Assembly (NCBI GenBank): GCA_020741755.1
Contig: DYYI01000036.1
Span: forward strand, 1-9,019
Origin: Aliicoccus persicus_A
GTDB lineage: Bacteria; Bacillota; Bacilli; Staphylococcales; Salinicoccaceae
Reading direction: 5' to 3'
DNA length: 9,019 nt
In this document: in pieces, positions 1 through 5,899 of the stretch
Numbering within the stretch: position 1 is the first letter of the stretch
How the letters are laid out: every line of letters begins with the position of its first letter
The notes under the pieces: generated by a model
Seen by the model: only the letters and a program-made list of their open reading frames with translations
What the model was told of the DNA's origin: nothing
Database searches by the model: none
Made by a program: the position numbers and the translations under genes

Positions 1-7
1 GCCAATT

Positions 8-18
8 TGTTATACAAT
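8..18 (+). promoter_or_regulatory. Possible extended -10 promoter of the CAP/LPDTG surface protein gene
   Basis: TG at 8-9, one base, then TATACA at 11-16 (or TACAAT at 13-18) looks like an extended sigma-A -10 element about 40 bases before the start codon. Any -35 element would lie at or before the window edge, so it cannot be judged. Confidence 0.35.
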
Positions 19-58
19 AGTAATATTAAGAAGCGTGTGCAAAGGAGAAACTTTCGAT

Positions 59-2203
59 ATGCATAACAATATTTATAAAATTTTGCTGACAGTACTTGTA
101 GCAATGGTTGCATTTACTGGCCTTATCGCTGAAACGACATACGCACAGTCATACGATGTGGATGAGTCTGGAAATGTTGTTTTTTACTCACCGGATGGTT
201 CACAGTCTGTATCTAAAGAAAATCTAATCAAACCAAATCATGGTGTCGTCCTATTTGGTTATCAAAATACTTACACAGATGTTATTGATGCAAGTGTGTT
301 ACCACGTGCTTTAGGTAACAACCGTGCGATCGCAAACTCTGAGACGAGAATTGGTCGTTATTATTCGACACTATCTCAAGGTGAAATTCACAACACTGGG
401 TTTGACATTGGACAAGTACACCAAGGACAAGTTGCAAGTGGGAATGAGTCTTGGGCATACAGCCATTTAGCAAAAATTAATCAGCTGAGATATGAACATG
501 GTTTAGCACCAGTGTCTATTAACTTGGACGCGAGTGGCTATGCCTTTTCAAAGAGCCAAGATATGATTCAAAATGGCTACTTTGCACACCAAAATCCTGA
601 GGGAGATAATATTATTACACAATATTTATCATTTAATCCCGATGATTCTAACGTTCATGCTGTCGGAGAAAACATGGCACAAGCATATCCAAGTACAGCG
701 ACAAGTATTGAAGCACAAGTGTTTGATGACTTATTACACAGTCCTGGACATTATCAAAATATGGTTGATCCGGCATGGGATAGTGTAGGACTTGGTTTCT
801 ATTATGATCCATCAGTAAGTAGTAAAGTATATTTTGTACAATTATTCTATACGACGGACTATAGTGCTAAAAATGGATTATCTGCTGAAGGGTTAGCGAA
901 TTCATATTGGAACTATGAGTTTTATCAGAAAGATAATAATCCAGAAGCCTTTGAGACGATCGTAGCGGAGGTACCCGTTGAGGAAGAAGTTGTTGAAGAA
1001 GAGATTGTTGAGGAAGAAGTTATAGAAGAGGAAGTCGTTGAAGAGACAGCGATTGACGAGGACTTTGCCCAGGAATACGAAGAAAATGAGCAATTGGTAG
1101 AAACATTACGCGCAGAAGTTGAAGAAAAGCGCCAAGCACAGTCTGAAGCAAGTGATTCACTTGCAGCAAACCAAGCTGAAATAGAGCGTGTTGAATTAGA
1201 AAATGCTGCAGTTGTAGAACCATATCGTTCAGCAGAAACGCTTATCGAAGAAAAGACAATTGAACTTGAAGCAACGACAGATCCAGCGTTACGTGAGCAA
1301 CTTGAAGCAGAAATTGCAGAAGCAAATGTAATTATTGAAGAATTACAACCACAGATGGATGAAGTAAATGTATTGTTAAATCCATTAACAGAGCAACAAG
1401 TAGAGTTAGAAAATACTGTTGCAGAACGTGCTGAAGAAAAACGTATCGCTGAAGAAGCTCTAGTAGAACAATCAGATAAACTAGCAACAATGACACCGCC
1501 AGAGCAAGTGGACACGACGGTTGAAGAAGGTACAGAAGTGACTGTTGGAGAAGACGTGACAATGGAAGAGGAAGTCGTTGAAGAAGGCGAAACGGAAGAG
1601 GAAGTCGTTGAAGAAGGCGAAACGGAAGTTACAGAAGAGGAAGATGAAACTTTAACTGAATCGGTTGAAGAAGTTGTCGAAGAAGAAGCAACTGAAGAAT
1701 CAGAAGATGCTGAGGAATCTGTTGAAAATGTAGAAGTTACTTTTGAATCAGATGAAGAACCAACAACATCTGAATACAATGTGAATTTATCGAATAATAT
1801 TGTAGAAGTGCCTCAAAACAATACACCGCCAGAGGTAGCGAATCGCAGTGAGAGTGAAGAACCTGCTGCAGAAACTGAAGAAGAAGAGACTGTAGAAGAA
1901 ACAGAAGCGTTAGATGAAGAAGTAGAAGAAGAGACAGACGAAGTTGAAGAGAGTTCGGAAGAATCTGTAGATGAAGAAAGTGCAGAAGACTCAGCTGAAG
2001 AACTGGAAGAAGAACAAACAGTTGAACGTAACTTAAGCGACTTAGTTGGACGCTCTGACACAGATGATAGCAGTAACGATGAAGTGAGTGGCGTATTACC
2101 AGATACAGGGCTTGCAGAAAATCCTTGGCTAATAGTCGGTGCGATCGCACTCGTACTAGTCGGTGGTGCATTAATCGTCTTTACAGTGATTCGTCGAAAA
2201 TAA
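59..2203 (+). CDS. Cell-wall-anchored CAP-domain surface protein with acidic coiled-coil stalk (LPDTG)
   Basis: This is a 714-aa secreted protein predicted to be linked to peptidoglycan by sortase. Start: ATG 59 is preferred to GTG 35 because the ribosome binding site AAAGGAG (41-47) lies between them. A signal peptide covers residues 1 to about 29 (NIYK, then a hydrophobic run ending TTYA). Residues 30-130 form an unassigned extracellular segment. A CAP (SCP/PR-1, CAP/allergen V5-like) domain spans about 135-270 with FAHQNP (H177), GENMA (E204) and SPGHYQNMVDP (H231), the usual conserved His/Glu positions. Residues 307-329 are a five-residue VEEE[VI]-type repeat. About 330-490 reads as coiled coil, and 490-675 is extremely rich in Glu, Val and Thr. 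LPDTG starts at residue 680, followed by a hydrophobic helix and the tail RRK, the classical sortase signal. Bacterial CAP proteins have few proven activities, so the function (adhesion, wall remodelling, lipid binding) is open. It is monocistronic, with its own terminator. Confidence 0.93.
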   Translation: MHNNIYKILLTVLVAMVAFTGLIAETTYAQSYDVDESGNVVFYSPDGSQSVSKENLIKPNHGVVLFGYQNTYTDVIDASVLPRALGNNRAIANSETRIGRYYSTLSQGEIHNTGFDIGQVHQGQVASGNESWAYSHLAKINQLRYEHGLAPVSINLDASGYAFSKSQDMIQNGYFAHQNPEGDNIITQYLSFNPDDSNVHAVGENMAQAYPSTATSIEAQVFDDLLHSPGHYQNMVDPAWDSVGLGFYYDPSVSSKVYFVQLFYTTDYSAKNGLSAEGLANSYWNYEFYQKDNNPEAFETIVAEVPVEEEVVEEEIVEEEVIEEEVVEETAIDEDFAQEYEENEQLVETLRAEVEEKRQAQSEASDSLAANQAEIERVELENAAVVEPYRSAETLIEEKTIELEATTDPALREQLEAEIAEANVIIEELQPQMDEVNVLLNPLTEQQVELENTVAERAEEKRIAEEALVEQSDKLATMTPPEQVDTTVEEGTEVTVGEDVTMEEEVVEEGETEEEVVEEGETEVTEEEDETLTESVEEVVEEEATEESEDAEESVENVEVTFESDEEPTTSEYNVNLSNNIVEVPQNNTPPEVANRSESEEPAAETEEEETVEETEALDEEVEEETDEVEESSEESVDEESAEDSAEELEEEQTVERNLSDLVGRSDTDDSSNDEVSGVLPDTGLAENPWLIVGAIALVLVGGALIVFTVIRRK
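977..1045 (+). repeat. Five-residue acidic repeat in the surface protein
   Basis: A 15-bp periodic stretch encodes residues 307-329 as successive VEEEV, VEEEI, VEEEV and IEEEV units. It joins the CAP domain to the coiled coil. Its last 21 bases (1025-1045) recur at 1565-1585, suggesting expansion by slippage or intragenic recombination. Confidence 0.8.
1565..1624 (+). repeat. Perfect 30-bp tandem duplication in the acidic stalk
   Basis: Bases 1565-1594 and 1595-1624 are identical and in frame, each encoding ten residues (EEEVVEEGET). The identity at the third codon positions points to a recent duplication, so the copy number may vary between strains. Confidence 0.9.
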
Positions 2204-2222
2204 TTAAAATAGTGTATAAATG

Positions 2223-2257
2223 AAATCACCCACCAATAATTGGCGGGTGATTTTTTT
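2223..2257 (+). terminator. Rho-independent terminator of the surface protein gene
   Basis: AAATCACCC (2223-2231) pairs with GGGTGATTT (2245-2253). CCAA/TTGG extends the stem past one mismatch to a three-base loop, and a run of seven T (2251-2257) follows. It lies 20 bases after the stop codon. Confidence 0.92.
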
Positions 2258-2286
2258 GGTAGTTTTTTTTTAACATTTTTTTGTGT

Positions 2287-2562
2287 CAATGAGTCTTGCT
2301 CACAGCCACGCAGATTGATTTGCGTTCCAATGAGCCTCGCTCACAGCCACGCAGATTGATCTGCGTTCCAATGAAACTTGCTCACAGCCACGCAGACTGA
2401 TTTGCGTTCCAATGAAACTCGCTCACAGCCACGCAGATTGATTTGCGTTCCAATGAAACTCGCTCACGGACACGCAGATTGATTTGCGTTCCAATGAAAC
2501 TCGCTCACAGACACGCAGATTGATTTGCGTTCCAATGAAACTCGCTCACAGACACGCAAACT
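2287..2562 (+). repeat. Array of seven 41-bp direct repeats (left array)
   Basis: Units begin with CAATGA at 2287, 2328, 2369, 2410, 2451, 2492 and 2533, exactly 41 bases apart. The last is cut short after about 30 bases, ending in ACGCAAACTAAA. There are no unique spacers: the whole unit repeats. Units 1-4 carry CACAGCCACGC, unit 5 CACGGACACGC and units 6-7 CACAGACACGC, so variation is graded along the array. Each complete unit holds a near-palindrome, ACGCA-N8-TGCGT. The array lies between the surface gene terminator and the 3' end of the converging minus-strand gene, and has no credible ORF. Same family as 8744-8979, in opposite orientation. Confidence 0.95.
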
Positions 2563-2584
2563 AAAAATCAAACTACAAAAACAC

Positions 2585-2797
2585 CTATTCCACACGTTTA
2601 TCTTTTTTATTTAAATTCAATGCAATTAGAAGTCCGACCGCTGCGCCAGCAACGCCTGTGATGATAAGCCATAGGACCACTTGATCAAGCAATGTACCAA
2701 TAATCAGTCCGAAAATAGCGATTCCGATAATCGCACCGATTAGAATACCAGCTTCTATACGTCCACGTTTTAATTTCTCTTGTTCTGTAGCAGACAC
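2585..2797 (-). CDS. Small membrane protein with glycine-rich paired helices, unknown function
   Basis: A 70-aa protein from GTG at 2797. I chose this start over the in-frame ATG at 2815 because GAAGAAGGA (complement of 2804-2812) is a strong ribosome binding site six bases before the GTG and would lie inside the coding region if the ATG were used. The upstream ATG has no ribosome binding site. The N-terminus is short and charged (EQEKLKRGR). Two hydrophobic segments follow, rich in Gly and Ala with GxxxG-like spacing (roughly IEAGILIGAIIGIAIFGLIIG and VVLWLIITGVAGAAVGLLIAL), then a basic tail (NKKDKR). This pattern resembles glycine-zipper membrane proteins, but I recognise no family. It converges on the surface protein gene and diverges from the thioredoxin-like gene. 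Confidence 0.72.
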   Translation of the reverse strand: MSATEQEKLKRGRIEAGILIGAIIGIAIFGLIIGTLLDQVVLWLIITGVAGAAVGLLIALNLNKKDKRVE

Positions 2798-2803
2798 ATT
2801 AAT

Positions 2804-2812
2804 TCCTTCTTC
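2804..2812 (-). promoter_or_regulatory. Ribosome binding site deciding the GTG start at 2797
   Basis: On the minus strand this reads GAAGAAGGA, followed by ATTAAT and then GTG. It lies downstream of the in-frame ATG at 2815, so it argues for the shorter 70-aa product. Confidence 0.65.
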
Positions 2813-2892
2813 CATATGATGTTATTATTCATTTTAGCAGAATTCAGCAAATATATCTGTGAACAAAATGACACAATATAAAAGCATGCACA

Positions 2893-2901
2893 TGATAATA
2901 T
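2893..2901 (+). promoter_or_regulatory. Weak candidate -10 region of the thioredoxin-like gene
   Basis: TG, one base, then TAATAT resembles an extended -10 element about 32 bases before the start codon. No -35 element with acceptable spacing is visible (ATGACA at 2868-2873 is too far away), so this is tentative. Confidence 0.25.
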
Positions 2902-2932
2902 TAGGGTAAAGGAAGTAAAAGGAGTGAACCAC

Positions 2933-3454
2933 ATGGTAAAGTATTATTTGTCTGTCGGTGAGGTTGATGCACCAATCGTTGTAGAATCATATGTAAATCT
3001 CGGTTGCCCACATTGCGTCAATTACTTTGAAGCAGCATATACAACATTTGAAGACTATATAGATCAAGGTGAGCTCAAGCACATCATCAAACATGATGAT
3101 CGTACGAATGGTCAACTATTAAAAGGGACTGTGGCTAATGCACACTTAGATTACGAGAAACCTGAAAAATCATACGAACAAATGAGGGAGTTATTTAAAA
3201 CGCAAAAGACATGGTCATCTTCTTACGACGTGTTGTTAAGCACATTGAATCGTCATTTTTATTTGAAGGAAGAGCAGGAGTCTGGCGCACGATCTAAACA
3301 TGCTAAAGCTGATATTGAATCACGTGAAGTGACGGAAGTTCCGACGGTGTTCATTAATGGTGCGAAGTTTACTTTTGATTTTGATGACAGCATTGAAGGT
3401 ATTAGCGAGCTTCTACAAAAGGAAATAAGAGAAAGGCTGACACCGACTGAATAA
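2933..3454 (+). CDS. DsbA-type thioredoxin-fold protein (cytoplasmic, CPHC)
   Basis: A 173-aa probable thiol-disulfide oxidoreductase or a relative. ATG 2933 has AAAAGGAG (2917-2924) eight bases upstream; GTG 2924 would overlap that site and is rejected. The first strand (PIVVESYVNLG) leads to CPHC at residues 25-28, the active-site motif of DsbA and of Thioredoxin_4-like proteins. A helical insertion covers about residues 60-120. EVPTVFING follows, with the cis-proline at residue 137 that normally faces the active site. The C-terminus is a helix (SIEGISELLQKEI). No signal peptide or lipobox is present, so the protein should stay in the cytoplasm, unlike classical DsbA or staphylococcal lipoprotein DsbA. 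The substrate is unknown. The gene is single, ended by the hairpin at 3462-3495. Confidence 0.85.
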   Translation: MVKYYLSVGEVDAPIVVESYVNLGCPHCVNYFEAAYTTFEDYIDQGELKHIIKHDDRTNGQLLKGTVANAHLDYEKPEKSYEQMRELFKTQKTWSSSYDVLLSTLNRHFYLKEEQESGARSKHAKADIESREVTEVPTVFINGAKFTFDFDDSIEGISELLQKEIRERLTPTE

Positions 3455-3461
3455 AATAATA

Positions 3462-3495
3462 CCCTCGTAATCGACGAACGATTCGAGGGCATTTT
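3462..3495. terminator. Bidirectional terminator between converging genes
   Basis: CCCTCG-T-AATCG (3462-3473, one bulged T) pairs with CGATTCGAGGG (3479-3489) around a five-base loop. TTTT follows on the plus strand, and the complement of ATAAAATAAT (3451-3460) gives a U-rich tail on the minus strand. It can end both the thioredoxin-like gene and the minus-strand gene at 3501-3758. Confidence 0.85.
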
Positions 3496-3500
3496 AACAT

Positions 3501-3758
3501 TTATAGTTTTGATTGATCTTTTGATGTTTTCTTTTTATCTTTTGTATCTGTTTCTTCTTCTTTCGATAATTTAAATCTAGGTGCTGCAATGAACATGCCG
3601 AGTACGATGCCAAACACGCTTGAAGATAGGGCATATAACACTTGTTGCATATCCGTTTCCGCAAAATATACTAGGAATAGATTGAGTACAATGACTGCAA
3701 TCAGTGCGATGATAATGAAGTTACGTGTCTCTCTTTTAAAGTTTTGTATGACTTTCAT
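3501..3758 (-). CDS. Small two-helix membrane protein, unknown function
   Basis: An 85-aa protein from ATG at 3758, chosen because GAGGAG lies six to seven bases upstream on the minus strand; the longer reading frame up to 3797 would put this site inside the gene. It has a basic N-terminus (MKVIQNFKRETRN), a first membrane helix (FIIIALIAVIVLNLFLVYF), a short loop (AETDMQQV), a second helix (LYALSSSVFGIVLGMFIAA), and a highly charged Lys/Asp/Glu/Ser tail. This fits a small bitopic hairpin protein with both ends in the cytoplasm by the positive-inside rule (inference). I recognise no family. A sigma-A promoter candidate lies upstream at 3838-3865. Confidence 0.75.
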   Translation of the reverse strand: MKVIQNFKRETRNFIIIALIAVIVLNLFLVYFAETDMQQVLYALSSSVFGIVLGMFIAAPRFKLSKEEETDTKDKKKTSKDQSKL

Positions 3759-3837
3759 TGTTTTCTCCTCGCCTCTTATAAAAACTTTTATATTCATATT
3801 TTACTACATATTAATAAGATAAAAAAGCAAGCGAAAA

Positions 3838-3865
3838 ATTATAAAAAGTTGTTCAAAAATGTAAA
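3838..3865 (-). promoter_or_regulatory. Sigma-A promoter of the 85-aa membrane protein gene
   Basis: On the minus strand TTTACA (complement of 3860-3865), 16 bases, then TATAAT (complement of 3838-3843). The start would be near 3831, giving a leader of about 70 bases. Its -35 element lies inside the spacer of the plus-strand SigB-like promoter at 3851-3875. Confidence 0.55.
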
Positions 3866-3875
3866 ATTAGGGTAT
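3851..3875 (+). promoter_or_regulatory. SigB-type promoter of the four-helix membrane protein gene
   Basis: GTTCAA (3851-3856), 13 bases, then GGGTAT (3870-3875). The SigB consensus of Bacillus and Staphylococcus is GTTTAA, N12-15, GGGTAT, so this matches 11 of 12 bases with proper spacing. It lies about 38 bases before the GTG start. A sigma-A reading (TTGTTC 3849-3854, TATACG 3873-3878) is possible but weaker. Confidence 0.6.
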
Positions 3876-3877
3876 AC

Positions 3878-3891
3878 GTTTACGAGTAAAC
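3878..3891 (+). promoter_or_regulatory. Inverted repeat in the leader, possible operator
   Basis: GTTTAC, GA, GTAAAC: perfect six-base half-sites about two bases apart, just after the -10 element of the SigB-like promoter and before the ribosome binding site. It overlaps the expected transcription start, a position suited to a repressor site. No regulator can be named. Confidence 0.35.
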
Positions 3892-3913
3892 CATTATTTT
3901 AGGGGTGAGTAAT

Positions 3914-4498
3914 GTGGCGAAATACGAAAGAGAAGTCAGTTTAAATAATGATAAACCGCGTGATATTTCAATTGCAGAACCAGTGGTTGGTTCAATCATT
4001 GCCGTCGTTTTTCTTATTCTAATTCATACGTTACTAGATTATTTTGGTATTTGGCGTATTGAGAATGGGAATACGGAGGTCGTACCATTTGTGGATAATG
4101 AATATGCCGCTTACTTCGTTACATTCACGACATTATTGTTTATCGTCATTCTAGTCATTAATATTTTTAAATTTGTGCACCAGAGATGGACAGTATCGAT
4201 GTTTGTCATTTCGACAGTACTTTCTATTTTGGGCATTATGATTCTTTATCATATGCATGAAAATCGAGAGTTATGGAATCAAGACTTTATGGATGGACTA
4301 CTTGATTTAGGATTTTTTGAATCGACAACATCCTTGATGTACCGAGTAACCGACGGATTATGGACTTTCGTTTCTGAGTGGATCTTTATAGTATTAATTG
4401 TGCTAATGGTTATTGGCATCATCATCAACGGTTATCGTACGCTACAACGTGCGAGAACATCGCGACCGAAAAAATATAAACGTGCACCACTCGAATAA
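3914..4498 (+). CDS. Four-helix integral membrane protein, unknown function, likely stress-induced
   Basis: A 194-aa protein from GTG 3914. The ribosome binding site AGGGGTGA (3901-3908) overlaps the alternative GTG at 3905, so the later start is preferred. After a charged N-terminal stretch of about 20 residues, four membrane segments are visible: SIIAVVFLILIHTLLDYFG, YFVTFTTLLFIVILVINIF, VSMFVISTVLSILGIMIL and WIFIVLIVLMVIGIIINGY. An acidic loop lies between helices 1 and 2, an acidic and aromatic loop (HENRELWNQDFMDG...) between 3 and 4, and the C-terminal tail is strongly basic (RARTSRPKKYKR). No family motif is recognised. The SigB-like promoter suggests induction under general stress, which is an inference from promoter sequence only. 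Confidence 0.8.
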   Translation: MAKYEREVSLNNDKPRDISIAEPVVGSIIAVVFLILIHTLLDYFGIWRIENGNTEVVPFVDNEYAAYFVTFTTLLFIVILVINIFKFVHQRWTVSMFVISTVLSILGIMILYHMHENRELWNQDFMDGLLDLGFFESTTSLMYRVTDGLWTFVSEWIFIVLIVLMVIGIIINGYRTLQRARTSRPKKYKRAPLE

Positions 4499-4504
4499 AC
4501 AAAG

Positions 4505-4548
4505 AAGACGCATATCTCGCTCGCAATGAGCTGGATATGCGTCTTTTT
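4505..4548. terminator. Strong bidirectional terminator between converging genes
   Basis: AAGACGCATATC (4505-4516) pairs perfectly with GATATGCGTCTT (4534-4545), and an inner GCTC/GAGC stem caps it. TTTTT (4544-4548) follows on the plus strand. The minus-strand tail is a purely pyrimidine-rich stretch (complement of AAACAAAG). It serves the genes ending at 4498 and 4551. Confidence 0.92.
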
Positions 4549-4550
4549 AA

Positions 4551-5336
4551 TTAGTTTCCATAAAACGGCACATTTACTGTTGAGATGAGCGTATCATCTT
4601 CTGTGTAAATATCAAGTACACCATTCGGCGCAATCAATAGATAGCCGGGTTGTTCGCCTTCATGAAACGCGACTCTGATTTTACCATCATCCGTCGTGGT
4701 TGGCGTTTCAAACGTGTAGTTTTCTGCACTTAACTCATTGAGCTGCAACCCACGTTCGATGAACGTGTTGGCATTTTCTAATGTGACGACAGATGCACTA
4801 CGGTCAAGTGTGTGAGTAATATAAAGTACGTTATCATTATCGTCAAAAACAACAAGTACTTTAAAATTCGAACTTGGTAGCATCTTGTACTCTAGTGCGG
4901 ATGCACCACGTTCAAGTTCACTATTATTACGTTCTCCACTCGGTGTGTTGTAAGCTTCTAACACTTCATCTCTTGTTATTTCATTTTGAGGTTCAACATA
5001 AATGCTTTCAACCTCATTTTCATCTACGACAACAACAATATCGTTTACACGGTATTCCTCAACGTCGTTCTCTGTTGCACGATCTACTTTTTCAACATTG
5101 GCATTAAATAATTGGTTCACTTCATCTACAGTCATGCCACGTTTTACATTTGCATAGTCATATTGCGAAAAATTGTACAGATACGCATTGATAAATGCAT
5201 CCGATAAAACATCGACATTACCTGAGTCATCATAGCCTTCATGATTATCTGCTAGCGCATGTGATTCCGGGCGAATACACAAGTATAGCGAAGCGATGAG
5301 TACGAACAATAAAATTCGTTTTACGATAAGTATCAT
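4551..5336 (-). CDS. Secreted protein with two similar halves (BamE/CAP-associated-like fold), unknown function
   Basis: A 261-aa exported protein from ATG 5336; GTG 5342 would add two residues. Neither has a well-spaced ribosome binding site: GTGAGG abuts the ATG directly, so the start is uncertain. The signal peptide is MILIVKR plus a hydrophobic stretch, with probable cleavage after HALA (residue 29); Cys20 is not in a proper lipobox. The mature part begins very acidic. Two segments share a pattern: RGMTVDEVNQLF...EEYRVNDIVVVVDENEVESIYV (about 65-115) and NEITRDEVLEAYNTP...LEYKML...VLVVFDDNDNVLYITHT (about 117-175). In each, a helix starting with T-x-DEV is followed by beta strands with an acidic turn. 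This resembles SmpA/BamE-like or CAP_assoc_N-like domains, but I cannot assign a family. The C-terminal third has further strands (YLLIAPNGVLDIYTEDD). Divergent from the Nudix gene. Confidence 0.8.
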   Translation of the reverse strand: MILIVKRILLFVLIASLYLCIRPESHALADNHEGYDDSGNVDVLSDAFINAYLYNFSQYDYANVKRGMTVDEVNQLFNANVEKVDRATENDVEEYRVNDIVVVVDENEVESIYVEPQNEITRDEVLEAYNTPSGERNNSELERGASALEYKMLPSSNFKVLVVFDDNDNVLYITHTLDRSASVVTLENANTFIERGLQLNELSAENYTFETPTTTDDGKIRVAFHEGEQPGYLLIAPNGVLDIYTEDDTLISTVNVPFYGN

Positions 5337-5359
5337 CCTCACTTTTGGAACATATAGTT

Positions 5360-5389
5360 ATTATAAATGATTTTATGGATAAAATACAA
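5360..5389 (-). promoter_or_regulatory. Sigma-A promoter of the secreted protein gene
   Basis: On the minus strand TTGTAT (complement of 5384-5389), 18 bases, then TATAAT (complement of 5360-5365). Transcription should begin near 5353, only about 10-17 bases before the possible start codons, so the mRNA would be nearly leaderless. That fits the lack of a spaced ribosome binding site. Confidence 0.5.
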
Positions 5390-5393
5390 CCGA

Positions 5394-5422
5394 TGGCCAT
5401 TTATCTGTGCGATACTTACAAT
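5394..5422 (+). promoter_or_regulatory. Candidate sigma-A promoter of the Nudix-modA-modB operon
   Basis: TGGCCA (5394-5399, 4 of 6 matches to TTGACA), 17 bases, then TACAAT (5417-5422). It lies about 18 bases before the Nudix start codon, close but workable, and divergent from the minus-strand promoter at 5360-5389. Confidence 0.4.
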
Positions 5423-5439
5423 AGTAAAGAGGTGACAGC

Positions 5440-5895
5440 ATGGAATATTATAAAAAATTACGTGCACATATCGGTACTGATCCACTTATTTTACCAGGTG
5501 CACTGGCGATTATTACGGACTCAGAAAACCGTGTGCTTCTACAGAAAAGGATGAGTGGACTCTGGGGACTGCCTGGTGGATTGATGGATCTTGGAGAGAG
5601 CTATGAAGAAACTGTTAAGCGGGAAGTATATGAAGAAACTGGTATGACACTGCTTGAATATGATTTAATGAAAGTCTATTCTGGAAAAGACCAATTTGTG
5701 ACAGAACAAAATGGTGATCAGTATTATGCGGTTGTTGCGGTTTTTATCGTTCAAAAGTATTCGGGAGAACTGGTCATCGATTATGAAGAAAGTTTAGATA
5801 TGCAATTCTTTAGCATGTCGCAATTACCGGAAAAATTAACAGCACGTTCAGTTACATTTTTAGAAGATTATCAAGCGTATATGACTGGAGACTGA
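5440..5895 (+). CDS. Nudix hydrolase
   Basis: A 151-aa enzyme expected to cleave a nucleoside diphosphate linked to another moiety in the cytoplasm. ATG 5440 has AAAGAGGTGA just upstream (5427-5436). The complete Nudix box G-x5-E-x7-REUxEExGU is present at residues 47-69: G47, E53, R61-E62, E65-E66 and G68, which supply the metal ligands and the catalytic loop. It is preceded by GLWGLPGG, typical of the family. The N-terminal part (LILPGALAIITDSENRVLLQKR) is the usual first sheet. The substrate cannot be told from sequence; 8-oxo-dGTP, ADP-ribose, NADH-type and other substrates are all known in this family. It is the first gene of a tight run with modA (four bases apart), with no obvious metabolic link to molybdate. 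Confidence 0.93.
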   Translation: MEYYKKLRAHIGTDPLILPGALAIITDSENRVLLQKRMSGLWGLPGGLMDLGESYEETVKREVYEETGMTLLEYDLMKVYSGKDQFVTEQNGDQYYAVVAVFIVQKYSGELVIDYEESLDMQFFSMSQLPEKLTARSVTFLEDYQAYMTGD

Positions 5896-5899
5896 TGAT

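Noticed and set aside
925..1779. 284-codon minus-strand reading frame rich in Ser and Thr
   Set aside because: It is the antisense shadow of the GAA/GAG/GTT-rich acidic stalk of the surface protein; it has no ribosome binding site and its composition is explained by the sense codons.
1813..2289. 158-codon minus-strand frame starting beyond the surface gene terminator
   Set aside because: It runs antisense through the stalk and the terminator hairpin; the Ser-rich translation is again an artefact of the acidic codons.
2287..2562. CRISPR array
   Set aside because: The period is an exact 41 bases and the whole unit repeats, with no unique spacers and no cas genes nearby.
2868..2899. ATGACA / GATAAT as a full sigma-A promoter
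   Set aside because: The spacing is 20 bases, too long for a normal promoter; only a weak extended -10 is retained.
4874..5107. 77-codon plus-strand frame inside the secreted protein gene
   Set aside because: Antisense shadow with no ribosome binding site and an atypical His/Leu-rich composition.
5345..5554. 69-codon plus-strand frame overlapping the Nudix start
   Set aside because: It has no ribosome binding site and overlaps, in another frame, a clear Nudix gene and both divergent promoters.
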